A DNA stretch of 64,000 nt from Winogradskyella marincola (GTDB lineage Bacteria; Bacteroidota; Bacteroidia; Flavobacteriales; Flavobacteriaceae), in assembly GCF_029624125.1 (NCBI RefSeq), contig NZ_JARSBN010000002.1:186001-250000 (forward strand), given 5' to 3'. Both the position numbers and the translations under genes were made by a program. A model generated the notes under the pieces. That model was not told the DNA's origin and did no database searches. It saw only the letters and a list, made by a program, of their open reading frames with translations. How positions within the stretch are numbered: the first letter of the stretch is position 1; each line of letters starts with the position of its first letter. Of the stretch, positions 28,564 through 37,481 are shown piece after piece.

Positions 28564-30858
28564 TTAGAAATTAACTCTAAAAATGAGATTTGGCGTAATC
28601 CCTAAGGATTGCTGTTTCACTTCTGTTACAGCATCATTATTAATACGATAAAAACTATTTATAGTGTTTTCACGATTTAAAAGATTCCATACAGAAAGTC
28701 CAAGATTAGCACTGGTAGCTGTGCTTAATCTAAAATTATACAATGCTGAAACATCTACTCTTAGATAGTCTTTAAGTTTAGAAGAATTAGTGCTATTGTA
28801 ATTAATTTCGCCATTACTAAGTTCGTTTCCTTCAACAGGAGTTGTTGTTGGCCTACCAGAATTCCAATTTAAACCTGCGGACACTTTTAACTTACCAGAA
28901 GTGTAATTTGTACCAAGCGTAATTGCATGCCTAATATCATAATTACTAGGAAAAGTCGCCTCTGGTAAATCGCTAAATGTATAATCGCTATTCATAAACG
29001 AGTAGCTTAGCCACGAATTGAAATTATTTAAACGCTTTCTAACTATAAAATCGAGACCTCTCACTTCATTAAATCCGCTTGTTCTTACAAATTCATATTG
29101 ATTTTGAAATCCTTGACTTTGCGTAGTAATTCCCTTAATCTTTTTATAATATCCTTCTGCACTAACCAACCATCCATTTTGGCTGTAAGACAAACCCAAC
29201 GATGCTTGACGACTTTGTATTACAGGAATATCGTTATCGTTAGACAACTGCCATCTACGTTTTTCTATACCTAAAAAATCATTCTGAAAATTTATAATCT
29301 GAGAACTATTTTGATGTTTAAATTCACCTAAAACTTCAACAGAAAAGAAGTCTAAAAACTTATGAGAAAAACTCAATCTTGGTTCTAACAGATGTTTGCT
29401 AAACTTATCTATGTAATTGTATCTTATACCAGAAGTTAGATTCGTATTTTTATTATTAGACTTATAAGAAAGCTGCGAAAATACACCATGCGTTCTCACC
29501 ACCTCAGACACTAATAACTTAAAACGTGGTACATCTACATCATCTAAATTGGTCATCTTTGTTTCTACAAAATGGTAACCACTTAGTAATTGAAACCTGC
29601 CATTAAATTTATGATTTACCTTTAGTTTTAAACTGGTTTCAGAGATCTTATTTTCCTGCAAAAATCGTTGCGAATCTAAGAGATTGGCATTAATAGATTT
29701 TAATTTATAATCTGTTTCGTAAGCTTCAAAAACGGTTTGCCATTTAGTGTTCCAAACTTTAGAATACGAGATTGCTCCTGCAATACTATGTTGAGACAGG
29801 CTGCTTTCTCTGGAATCCTCAATAGCATCAATCGTAGTGTTTTCATTAAAAACCAACTCATTGGTTGCGTTTATAAAATTGACTCTTAATATTTCGTTTT
29901 TATTTATCTTATAAATCCAACGAAAAGACGCATCATAAAAATCGAAAGTTTTATCAGAGTTTGTAATACTCATGGTATTATTTTCTACTTCTGTGTCTTG
30001 GGATATGCGCTCAAAAAAGTTGTTGTAGGTAGGAGTCTCAGTAAAATCGCTTAAAGCTTTTCTGGCCGCAACTTGCAATGAAGATCTTTTGCTAATAGGA
30101 ACATCTACAAAGCCATTGGCATCAATAAAATTTACACCAATGTTTCCATTAAAAACTTTATTAATATTTTTCTCGGTTTCCATAGAAATTGTTCCCGAAA
30201 CACCATCTGTAAATTCTGTAGACGACCCATTTTTGGTTAAAGAAACGCGTTGTGTTATCTGAGGATTAAACATGGAAATAAGGCCGAAAAAATGACCAGA
30301 TTGATACATTTTTATATCATCCCACAGAATTAAATTCTGGTCGTGAGATCCGCCTCTTATATTAATGTTAGAAACCGTTTCATTAATACTCTGTATGCCA
30401 GGAAAGGCTTGTACAGCCTGCAAAACATCAGTCTCTACCAAACCAGGCAAGATGTCAAATTCAGAAACCTTAATTTCAAAAGAACCATTACTTAGCTTAT
30501 TGATTCCTTTTACAATATAACCAGACACCATTACTTCTGAAAGTTTTTGCAAATCAAAAGCGGGATTGATAGCTATAACCAAAATCATATTATCTTCAGT
30601 AATTTGATACTGAAAATCGGTTTGAATTTCTAAATAGTTCAACGCTTCATTTAAGGAAAGTGTATTCTTTGGTGGCTCAACCAAAATACCAGAAACAGCA
30701 TCTTCGGCATAATTAAACTGAACTTTATAGCGCTGTTCTAATATTGATAAAATTTCGGACAAAGATATCCTGCTCTCAGTCTCTTGTGAAAAAGCACAGA
30801 AAGAAAAACTAAAACTAAGAAGTAGTACTAGTATGTACTGCCTAATCTGTATCGCCAT
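28564..30858 (-). CDS. FecA-like TonB-dependent receptor with N-terminal STN domain
   Basis: A 764-residue outer-membrane receptor. Order of parts: signal peptide (about 1-25, ending CAFS), STN secretin/TonB N-terminal domain (about 28-100, RISLSEILSILEQRYKVQF), plug (about 140-260, with NINIRGGSHDQNLILWDDI), then a beta-barrel ending in LIFRVNF. The last aromatic residue fits outer-membrane insertion. The STN domain is the part that signals to FecR. It overlaps the FecR gene by 17 nt, and an ECF sigma gene lies just upstream, so this is a FecI/R/A-type cell-surface signalling system. Substrate unknown; no SusD partner is present. Confidence 0.88.
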   Translation of the reverse strand: MAIQIRQYILVLLLSFSFSFCAFSQETESRISLSEILSILEQRYKVQFNYAEDAVSGILVEPPKNTLSLNEALNYLEIQTDFQYQITEDNMILVIAINPAFDLQKLSEVMVSGYIVKGINKLSNGSFEIKVSEFDILPGLVETDVLQAVQAFPGIQSINETVSNINIRGGSHDQNLILWDDIKMYQSGHFFGLISMFNPQITQRVSLTKNGSSTEFTDGVSGTISMETEKNINKVFNGNIGVNFIDANGFVDVPISKRSSLQVAARKALSDFTETPTYNNFFERISQDTEVENNTMSITNSDKTFDFYDASFRWIYKINKNEILRVNFINATNELVFNENTTIDAIEDSRESSLSQHSIAGAISYSKVWNTKWQTVFEAYETDYKLKSINANLLDSQRFLQENKISETSLKLKVNHKFNGRFQLLSGYHFVETKMTNLDDVDVPRFKLLVSEVVRTHGVFSQLSYKSNNKNTNLTSGIRYNYIDKFSKHLLEPRLSFSHKFLDFFSVEVLGEFKHQNSSQIINFQNDFLGIEKRRWQLSNDNDIPVIQSRQASLGLSYSQNGWLVSAEGYYKKIKGITTQSQGFQNQYEFVRTSGFNEVRGLDFIVRKRLNNFNSWLSYSFMNSDYTFSDLPEATFPSNYDIRHAITLGTNYTSGKLKVSAGLNWNSGRPTTTPVEGNELSNGEINYNSTNSSKLKDYLRVDVSALYNFRLSTATSANLGLSVWNLLNRENTINSFYRINNDAVTEVKQQSLGITPNLIFRVNF

Positions 30859-31765
30859 AAATTAGCACTTGGTTGGATGAACTAATTTTATAGGTTAAAT
30901 TCATGGGTTGAGTTATGGCAGAAAGGGCTTTTTCTAAATTTTTGTGAGTAAATCCACCTGAAAACAATCGCGTTGTTTTGGTGTCTTTAAAAGTGACTTT
31001 TACACTAAATTGACGCTCTAACTCAGAGACAACTTCTTTTAAAGGAACAGATTTAAAGCTACTTCTGTTTTCAATCCATTCTGGCTGGATAGCTCCTACC
31101 TTATCTTGACTAAATGTAGTGTTTAATATACGATACGTATCGCCTGCCAACAACTGTCTTGTAATGGTATCTGACGAGACCTTAACAATACCTTCGTAGC
31201 ATACAACTTCAAAATAATCTTGTCTTGCTTTTACATTAAACTCAGTACCAACAACCGTTACAACACCTTGTTTTGTTATAACATCAAATGTTTTTCCTTT
31301 GGCTACTTTAAAATAAGCTTCGCCTTCTAGATTTAGCTGTCTATTATCGTACCACGAGTCTTTATCGTATGTAATTTTAGAATCCGAATTCATTATTACA
31401 CGAGACAAATCAGGAAGTGTCATAGTCGTTTTTTCGGCTATTTGTGTGTGCTGTTCTACCATGCTATCATTCATAAACATGGTAAAGTAAATTGCCAAGC
31501 CAATAACCAAAACACTTGCAATTCTTAACGCTGGTTTTAGCCAGTTAAGACGTTTTACGGATGATCTTACTTTATATTTTGCTTTAAAGGTTTCAAAATC
31601 ATCAACCTTAGAGAATTCTGAAGCTTTGAAATGTTTTGCATCCTCAATTAACTTTCGATTAAGAGCAAAGTCTTCTCGCTTACTAAATGCTTCTTTCTCA
31701 GCATCTGTAAGATCTTCATTCAGCCATTTATTTAATAATTTATCTTCAATCATAAATTTGCTCAT
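30842..31765 (-). CDS. FecR-family anti-sigma regulator
   Basis: A 307-residue FecR-like protein. An N-terminal cytoplasmic region (about 1-80) precedes one membrane helix (about residues 82-105, IASVLVIGLAIYFTMF). The periplasmic FecR domain has LPDLSRVIMNSDSKITYD and AYFKVAKGKTFDVITKQGVV, and the C-terminal DUF4974-like part reads FKSVPLKEVVSELERQFSVK. It transmits the receptor's bound state across the inner membrane to the sigma factor. An alternative start four codons downstream is possible. Its end overlaps the receptor start by 17 nt. Confidence 0.9.
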   Translation of the reverse strand: MSKFMIEDKLLNKWLNEDLTDAEKEAFSKREDFALNRKLIEDAKHFKASEFSKVDDFETFKAKYKVRSSVKRLNWLKPALRIASVLVIGLAIYFTMFMNDSMVEQHTQIAEKTTMTLPDLSRVIMNSDSKITYDKDSWYDNRQLNLEGEAYFKVAKGKTFDVITKQGVVTVVGTEFNVKARQDYFEVVCYEGIVKVSSDTITRQLLAGDTYRILNTTFSQDKVGAIQPEWIENRSSFKSVPLKEVVSELERQFSVKVTFKDTKTTRLFSGGFTHKNLEKALSAITQPMNLTYKISSSNQVLIYGDTD

Positions 31766-31800
31766 TAAACATATAACAACTCAGCTTTCGATTCTCCTGA

Positions 31801-32325
31801 TTATTTTATTTTAAAATTTTCGAGCTCTTTTTTCAAAATATTAAAAGCGGTATAGATTCTATACTCTACTACTTTTTGTGTCACTCCCAACATATCGGCA
31901 ATTTCACTGTGCTTCTTTCCTTCAACCTTACTTAATAAAAACGCAACTCGTTGTTCTTCCTTTAAACTGCCAAGGACATTTTTATATTTTTCGAGATATT
32001 GTTCTTGCTCTAGTATAAACTCTGGTGTTTCGTTTGTGTACTGTTTTGGCTTGTTTTTTTGATAGTTTAAAACCACTTTTTGATGTTTAATTTCGTTAAG
32101 CATCAAATTATTTGCAACCGTAAACAAAAAAGATTTAGCCTTAGCAAAAGTTACTTTCTTACAGTTATCCCAAAGCTTTATAAAGGCTTCTTGAGCCTTA
32201 TCTCTTGTGTTGTATTGTGCACCATATTTGTAATACAAAAAATTGTGCACGTCATCTGAGTATTTGTTATAAACACGCTCAAATGCAGCTTCTTCACATA
32301 TATTTTCGCTAAGATCTTTAGACAA
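31801..32325 (-). CDS. ECF RNA polymerase sigma factor (FecI-like)
   Basis: A 174-residue sigma-70 family extracytoplasmic-function factor. Region 2 (about residues 15-85) has VYNKYSDDVHNFLYYKYG and the -10 recognition helix FTVANNLMLNEIKHQK. Region 4 (about 110-170) has KEEQRVAFLLSKVEGKKHSE and an HTH ending VVEYRIYTAFNILKKEL. It heads the sigma/FecR/receptor run; the gap to fecR is 35 nt. It probably drives the receptor gene, and possibly the divergent module that begins about 110 nt away. Confidence 0.92.
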   Translation of the reverse strand: MSKDLSENICEEAAFERVYNKYSDDVHNFLYYKYGAQYNTRDKAQEAFIKLWDNCKKVTFAKAKSFLFTVANNLMLNEIKHQKVVLNYQKNKPKQYTNETPEFILEQEQYLEKYKNVLGSLKEEQRVAFLLSKVEGKKHSEIADMLGVTQKVVEYRIYTAFNILKKELENFKIK

Positions 32326-32436
32326 GGTTCAAATAAAAGTTTTCATAAAGGTATAGAAATATTTTTTTGAAAAAAGTTCAGTAGTTTTTAAAAGTGAGTT
32401 GTTATATCTTAAATGGCAATAAAAACTTTAGTCATT

Positions 32437-33501
32437 ATGAAACTCAAAACATTTTTAATCTTTCTTGTAATTTCTTTCATTTTTTCTTCGTGCAGAAAAG
32501 AGGAAAGAGAGTTTATTCAAACACCAGAAGATGAAGTTTTAGAAGCCAACTCTAACATTGCTGCATTAATGCAAAGAACAGCTCTTAACGATGGATCTGT
32601 AGACAATATCGTTGATAGAGCTAACTGCTTTAACATCGCTTTTCCTTATACAGTAAATGTTAATGGTGTAGATATAGATGTAAATTCTGCAGAAGATTAT
32701 GCAGTAATTGAGTGTGTTTTTGACCAAACTGAAGACAACAGCACTTTAAACATTTCATTTCCTATAACAATTGTTTTAGCAGACTATTCTGAGGTTACTA
32801 TAAATAGTCTATCAGAGTTTGATGCTTACACCAACAGTTGCAATGACGAGAATGAATACGATGATGATATAGAATGTATCGATTTTATATTTCCTATTGA
32901 AGCTTCAATATTTAACCCAAATAATGAGCTATTAGAAACCATTACTATTGAAAACGACAATCAACTTTTTGAGTTTATAAATGATCTCGATGAAGATAAT
33001 ATAACAACCATAGATTTTCCTGTAACAGTAATTCTTGCTAATGACACAGAGGTAAGTATTAACAACTTTGTAGCGCTTGAAGATACTATTGAAGATGCTA
33101 TTGACACTTGCGATGAAGATGATGATTACGATTATAGTGACGATGATTGTGATGATTGCACGCCATCTCAATTAGAAGACTTACTCCTTGGCTGTTCTGA
33201 TTGGGAAGTAGATAAACTAGAGCGTAATGGAAATGATTATGATAATGCCTACAATGGTTATGTCTTTAACTTTTTTAATGATGGCACCATGTCTGTGTAT
33301 TGGAACTCCATTATAGAATATGGCACATGGACAACTAGTGGCACTGGTAATAATCTCGAAGTTTTAATTAACGTCCCAGCTTTACCATTGTGTAATAACA
33401 ATTGGATTTTGCACGAAATAGAAAACTGTTCTGTCGAAACAAAAATAGACCTAAGAGTTGGAGATGAAGACAGATTGCGATATGAGAATAATTGCAATTA
33501 A
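32437..33501 (+). CDS. Repeat-containing acidic lipoprotein
   Basis: A 354-residue predicted lipoprotein from the ATG at 32437 (MKLKTFLIFLVISFIFSSC, lipidated Cys at residue 19). Four related segments of about 60-70 residues follow, each built on the pattern FP-hydrophobic-(I/V)-(L/N)-A-(D/N)-x-(S/T)-E-V-x-I. Examples are FPITIVLADYSEVTINSL and FPVTVILANDTEVSINNF. A very acidic stretch (DEDDDYDYSDDDCDDC) separates them from a C-terminal domain (GCSDWEVDKLERNG ... GTWTTSGTG). The C-terminal domain resembles the next gene's product. Function unknown; the acidic clusters suggest calcium or metal binding. Confidence 0.75.
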   Translation: MKLKTFLIFLVISFIFSSCRKEEREFIQTPEDEVLEANSNIAALMQRTALNDGSVDNIVDRANCFNIAFPYTVNVNGVDIDVNSAEDYAVIECVFDQTEDNSTLNISFPITIVLADYSEVTINSLSEFDAYTNSCNDENEYDDDIECIDFIFPIEASIFNPNNELLETITIENDNQLFEFINDLDEDNITTIDFPVTVILANDTEVSINNFVALEDTIEDAIDTCDEDDDYDYSDDDCDDCTPSQLEDLLLGCSDWEVDKLERNGNDYDNAYNGYVFNFFNDGTMSVYWNSIIEYGTWTTSGTGNNLEVLINVPALPLCNNNWILHEIENCSVETKIDLRVGDEDRLRYENNCN

Positions 33502-33528
33502 TAAAACAAACCTTAAAATCAATTAACC

Positions 33529-34008
33529 ATGAAAACTAAAGCTCTTTACAGTATTTTATTAATGATGAGTTTTTCATTAATGTCTTTTACATGTTCTGAT
33601 GACGATGATGGTAACAATCAGGATGATAATTCGCAAGAAATAGCTCAAATACAAACAACCGTAGAATCAGGTGACTGGATTGTGACAAGCTACATAGACT
33701 CAGGCACAGACGAAACCAACGACTTTAATGGTTACACTTTTACTTTTGGAACCAACGGTAGTATTACAGCAACCAACGGTAATACAACTTACAATGGTAC
33801 TTGGTCTGTTACTGATAGTAATAGTAATGATGATAGTCCAGATAGTGACATAGACTTTAATATTTCATTCCCTGTACCAGATGATCATGATTTTGATGAT
33901 TTAAATGACGATTGGGATATTATTAGTCACAGTAATAACATGATTAGCTTAAGAGATGTTAGTGGTGGAGATGGAAGCGTAGACACTTTAATATTTGAAA
34001 GAAATTAA
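33529..34008 (+). CDS. Acidic lipoprotein related to the upstream protein's C-terminus
   Basis: A 159-residue lipoprotein (MKTKALYSILLMMSFSLMSF before the lipidated C), followed by an acidic linker of DDDDG type. The single domain (GDWIVTSYIDSGTDETNDFN, FNGYTFTFGTNGSITAT, YNGTWSVTD) has the same W, FNGY, TF..NG and GTW landmarks as the C-terminal domain of the preceding lipoprotein. They look like duplicated copies of a lipocalin-like beta fold. It lies 28 nt downstream of that gene and probably belongs to the same operon. Confidence 0.72.
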   Translation: MKTKALYSILLMMSFSLMSFTCSDDDDGNNQDDNSQEIAQIQTTVESGDWIVTSYIDSGTDETNDFNGYTFTFGTNGSITATNGNTTYNGTWSVTDSNSNDDSPDSDIDFNISFPVPDDHDFDDLNDDWDIISHSNNMISLRDVSGGDGSVDTLIFERN

Positions 34009-34025
34009 TTAGAAAACACCAAGCA

Positions 34026-34415
34026 ATGCGTAAGTGGATAATAATATTGGTTATTGCAATAGTTGTATCAATTTTTGGCTACAATTACATATACCAAGAC
34101 CACAGAGATATTGAAAGTGAACAAGCGGAATTCACAATGACTTCTTCGGAAATAAATCAATTATTTTCTAAAAATTCCACTTCTGCTGAGCAAAAATTTT
34201 TAAACAAAACTATTGAAGTTTCAGGCTTAATAACAGATATCAACAGTAATGACATTACTATTGATGATAGCGTATTCTGTCAATTCTCAAACAATCTTGA
34301 AACCTCATTAGACAAAAATGAAAACATAAAAATAAAAGGACGTGTTATTGGTTATGACGATTTGCTAGAACAAGTAAAACTAGACCAATGCACTATTATT
34401 AACCAATTAAAATAA
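34026..34415 (+). CDS. Small OB-fold (tRNA_anti-like) membrane-anchored protein
   Basis: A 129-residue protein with one N-terminal membrane helix (about 4-22, IIILVIAIVVSIFGYNYIY) and a C-terminal domain of OB-fold type. KTIEVSGLITDINSNDITID, then NENIKIKGRVIGYDDLLEQV and KLDQCTI match the tRNA_anti-like family seen in Bacteroidetes. It is periplasmic by topology, so nucleic-acid binding is not implied. It sits between the lipoprotein and the T9SS cargo gene with gaps of 17 and 6 nt, within the operon-like run. Confidence 0.75.
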   Translation: MRKWIIILVIAIVVSIFGYNYIYQDHRDIESEQAEFTMTSSEINQLFSKNSTSAEQKFLNKTIEVSGLITDINSNDITIDDSVFCQFSNNLETSLDKNENIKIKGRVIGYDDLLEQVKLDQCTIINQLK

Positions 34416-34421
34416 AAAATC

Positions 34422-35576
34422 ATGAAGAACAATTACTTTCTAAAAACAACCACTCTACTTGCATTAGTGTTACTAGGTTTTTCTAGTCTCAGTGCTCAAG
34501 TAAGAATTGCAAAGCTAGATCCTGCAACAAATTCAGTTACTTTAAAAAACTATGGCAGTACAAATGTTCCAATATCTGGTTATTGGTTTTGTAATTATCC
34601 TGCTTACGGACAAGTTAGTTCCATGACTTCTGTTGCCAGTTTAGACCCAGGAGAAGAAGTAAATATTGCTAGCTCTGTTAGTTTTGCTGTAGCAGATGGA
34701 GAATTTGGACTCTACAACACCAATAGTTTTGGGTCTTCAACTGCGATGGAAGATTATATGCAATGGGGAAGCGCAGGACACCAAAGAGAGTCTGTTGCTG
34801 TTGCTAAAGGTATCTGGTCTGCAGGTACATTTATAGATCTTGCCGCACCTTTTGCCTACAGTGGCTCAGGTACAGAAAATGGTGCCGAGCAATGGATAAC
34901 ATTTAGAAGCGTTAGAATCTCTAAACTAGACCCTAGCACCAACTCTGTAGCACTTAAAAACTTTGGTTCATCTGCTGTAGATATTTCAGGTTATTGGTTT
35001 TGTAATTTCCCAGCTTACGGACAAGTTAGCGCTATGACGAGTACAGTAATGTTAAATCCAGGTGAGGAAATAAATATCGCTAGCTCTATTAGCTTTGCTG
35101 TTGCTGACGGAGAATTTGGTCTTTATAACACCAATAGCTTTGGGTCAGATACTGCAATGGAAGATTACATTCAATGGGGAAGTGCTGGTCACCAAAGAGA
35201 ATCTGTAGCAGTAAATAAAGGTATTTGGGATGCTGGTACTTTTATAAATGTTGCTCCTCCTTTTGAGTATACTGGCAATGGTTCGCAAGATGGTGTAGTC
35301 TACTGGAGTACACTTGGCATTAATAACTTTGAGGAAATGGGTAATGTTAAACTATATCCTAATCCTTCAAACGCTGTTCTTAATATAAACGTTGAAACCG
35401 TTGGTGCAAATGGTACTTTAGAGGTTTATAACATCCTTGGCAAAAAAGTATTACGTCAAGAAATAGAATTAGACCAAACATCTCAAATTGATGTTTCTGG
35501 TTGGGATAGTGGTGTATACTTAGTTAAAATTTCTTCTGATAATGGTGAAGAAACTAAACGATTTGTAAAGCAATAA
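34422..35576 (+). CDS. T9SS-sorted surface protein with two tandem lamin-tail-like domains
   Basis: A 384-residue secreted protein. After the signal peptide (ending SSLSAQ, about residue 26) come two nearly identical domains of about 135 residues each (about 27-163 and 164-300). They begin VRIAKLDPATNSVTLKNYGS and VRISKLDPSTNSVALKNFGS, a lamin-tail (LTD)-like pattern. The C-terminal 80 residues (KLYPNPSNAVLNINVE ... GVYLVKISSDNGEE) are a T9SS type A sorting domain. The DNA of the two copies is also very similar, so the duplication is recent or kept similar by gene conversion. Ligand unknown. Confidence 0.82.
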   Translation: MKNNYFLKTTTLLALVLLGFSSLSAQVRIAKLDPATNSVTLKNYGSTNVPISGYWFCNYPAYGQVSSMTSVASLDPGEEVNIASSVSFAVADGEFGLYNTNSFGSSTAMEDYMQWGSAGHQRESVAVAKGIWSAGTFIDLAAPFAYSGSGTENGAEQWITFRSVRISKLDPSTNSVALKNFGSSAVDISGYWFCNFPAYGQVSAMTSTVMLNPGEEINIASSISFAVADGEFGLYNTNSFGSDTAMEDYIQWGSAGHQRESVAVNKGIWDAGTFINVAPPFEYTGNGSQDGVVYWSTLGINNFEEMGNVKLYPNPSNAVLNINVETVGANGTLEVYNILGKKVLRQEIELDQTSQIDVSGWDSGVYLVKISSDNGEETKRFVKQ

Positions 35577-35631
35577 ACCAAACAGTTTTAGCTAGAAAAT
35601 AATCTACATTACATAATTTAATTATTAAAAA

Positions 35632-36486
35632 ATGAGACCCTTATTTATACTCATCATGCTATCGCTATGCCAAATTTTAACGGCTCAAGGAGATGATTTA
35701 CTTAGCGAAATTGACACTGATTCTGTTGGAGACCAATATGCTACAGCAGCTTTTAAAGGTCTAAAAATCGTAAACTTTGAATCTACCAAACTCGTTGCAA
35801 AAAAAGAATTAACCTTCATTGTTTCTCACAGATTTGGTAGCATCGAAAATGGATTTGACAGTTTCTTTGGACTAGATGATGCTGTTACCAGATTAAACTT
35901 TGTTTATGGTATCACTGATGGAATAAATATTGGTGTATCTCGTAGCTCGTTTCAAAAAATTTATGAAGCCTCAGCTAAATATAGACTAGTAAGACAAAAA
36001 GAAAATGGTTTTCCATTTACTATAGTTGCCTATAATTCGATTTTAATAAATACCGCATTAGAAAAAGAAAATTTACCGAAGTTAGAATTTAGGGATCGTC
36101 TAGGATATACAGCGCAATTGCTTATATCTAAAAAAGTAAGTTCAAAATTGTCATTGGAAGTGGCACCTACATTTTTTCATGACAATTTTGTGGCTTATGA
36201 CGAACAGCACAACTCGCAATATGCTATTGGTTTTGGAGGACGACAAAAATTAGGCAAGCGTTGGTCTATAAACTTAGATTACGGATGGCATCTTAACAGA
36301 GCTGATGGCTCACCTTTTAAAAATCCTCTTTCTATTGGGTTCGATTTAGAAACTGGAGGGCACGTTTTCCAAATGCATTTTTCTAACGCTCAAGCCATGA
36401 ATACCAATGGTTTTTTGGGGCAAGCCACAGGAGATTGGAGCTATGGCAACATCTATTTTGGGTTTAACTTAAGTCGTGTGTTTTAA
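35632..36486 (+). CDS. DUF5777-family outer-membrane beta-barrel protein
   Basis: A 284-residue exported beta-barrel protein. The signal peptide ends at about residue 19 (ILTAQ). The segment FESTKLVAKKELTFIVSHRFG with following FFGLDDAVTRLNFVYGITD is characteristic of DUF5777 proteins, and the chain ends in an aromatic FNLSRVF. In Flavobacteriaceae this family typically sits beside a haem lipoprotein and a YceI protein, as here. It may form a channel or organising barrel for the module. Confidence 0.8.
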   Translation: MRPLFILIMLSLCQILTAQGDDLLSEIDTDSVGDQYATAAFKGLKIVNFESTKLVAKKELTFIVSHRFGSIENGFDSFFGLDDAVTRLNFVYGITDGINIGVSRSSFQKIYEASAKYRLVRQKENGFPFTIVAYNSILINTALEKENLPKLEFRDRLGYTAQLLISKKVSSKLSLEVAPTFFHDNFVAYDEQHNSQYAIGFGGRQKLGKRWSINLDYGWHLNRADGSPFKNPLSIGFDLETGGHVFQMHFSNAQAMNTNGFLGQATGDWSYGNIYFGFNLSRVF

Positions 36487-36500
36487 AAAAAACAGTAATT

Positions 36501-36863
36501 ATGAAATTTAAATACCTCTTATATTTTGCAAGCTTATTCTGCTTTTCAAACTGTTCTTATAACAGTGAAGATGACTTAACAGAAAATGTTATTATTGAAG
36601 AATTTGTAACCTACGAAGACAATATAAAATCTATAATAGACACCAATTGTATTTCATGCCACAGTAGTCCTCCAATTAACGGAGCACCAAATTCTCTGGT
36701 AACCTATAACGATGTTGTAGATGCTATAGAAAACAGAGATTTAATTGGACGTATTTCTACCACAGATGCTGGTTTTGTAATGCCGTTTGGAGGTCCAAGA
36801 TTACCACAAAACTTAATAGATCTTGTTGTTCAATGGGAACAAGAAGGTTTGTTAGAAAACTAA
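36501..36863 (+). CDS. c-type haem-binding lipoprotein
   Basis: A 120-residue lipoprotein (MKFKYLLYFASLFCFSNC, Cys at residue 18) with one haem-attachment motif CISCH near residue 53. A later methionine in FVMPFGG is a possible axial ligand. It resembles single-haem cytochromes at the C-terminus of cell-surface proteins. The start is 14 nt after the DUF5777 gene, and the YceI gene follows. It may carry electrons or bind haem at the outer membrane. Confidence 0.85.
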   Translation: MKFKYLLYFASLFCFSNCSYNSEDDLTENVIIEEFVTYEDNIKSIIDTNCISCHSSPPINGAPNSLVTYNDVVDAIENRDLIGRISTTDAGFVMPFGGPRLPQNLIDLVVQWEQEGLLEN

Positions 36864-36874
36864 AATATTACGTT

Positions 36875-37423
36875 ATGAAAAAGGTCATATTTTTAGCACT
36901 ATTCTCAATAAGCATAAGTGCAATAGCTCAAAGCAAATACCTAACCAAAACAGGACAATTAAATTTTGAAGCCTCTGTACCTTCTTTTGAAGAAGTTGCT
37001 GCAAAAAACAATGCTGTTACTGCAATTTTAAATACTGAAAACGGAGAATTTGCAGCCTTAGCTTTAGTAAAAGGCTTCCGGTTTAAAAATGCTTTGATGG
37101 AAGAACACTTTAATGAAAATTATGCCGAATCTGATAAGTATCCAAAAGCAACTTTTAAAGGAAAAGTTGATGACCTAGATTTTGACGATTTAAGTAATGA
37201 AGAAAGTAACACTTCAATTGATGGTTCATTAACATTTCATGGAGTCACAAAACAAGTTGAAGGCATTCCTTTAACCCTAAAAAAGGAAGATGAAAAAATT
37301 ATTATTTCAGGTAATTTTAAGGTGTTAGCATCAGATTTTGAGATTGAAATCCCAAAAATTGTTGCTAATAAATTATCTAACGAAGTTGATATAAATTTTA
37401 GGTTTGAATTGGTTAAAAAATAG
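36875..37423 (+). CDS. YceI-family periplasmic lipid-binding protein
   Basis: A 182-residue protein from the ATG at 36875, which gives a signal peptide (MKKVIFLALFSISISAIAQ). The longer frame overlaps the haem gene and is rejected. YceI proteins form a lipocalin-like barrel that holds a polyisoprenoid or similar lipid. Visible landmarks are TGQLNFEASVPSFEEV, the MEEHFNENYAESDKYPKATF strand that is typical of the family, and LTFHGVTKQVEGIPLTL. It is the last gene of the module; a strong terminator follows. Confidence 0.9.
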   Translation: MKKVIFLALFSISISAIAQSKYLTKTGQLNFEASVPSFEEVAAKNNAVTAILNTENGEFAALALVKGFRFKNALMEEHFNENYAESDKYPKATFKGKVDDLDFDDLSNEESNTSIDGSLTFHGVTKQVEGIPLTLKKEDEKIIISGNFKVLASDFEIEIPKIVANKLSNEVDINFRFELVKK

Positions 37424-37439
37424 AATTCTATTCTAAAAC

Positions 37440-37471
37440 CAAAAGCGCTAGTTAGTACTAGCGCTTTTTTT
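37440..37471. terminator. Bidirectional terminator between YceI and slipin genes
   Basis: AAAAGCGCTAGT-TAGT-ACTAGCGCTTTTTT, a 12-bp stem with a 4-nt loop and T-run. It lies between the convergent stops at 37423 and 37482. Confidence 0.9.
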
Positions 37472-37481
37472 GTACACCTAC

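Noticed and set aside
28564-32325. Polysaccharide utilisation locus
   Set aside because: No SusD-like gene or glycoside hydrolase accompanies the TonB receptor; the FecI/R/A reading is simpler.
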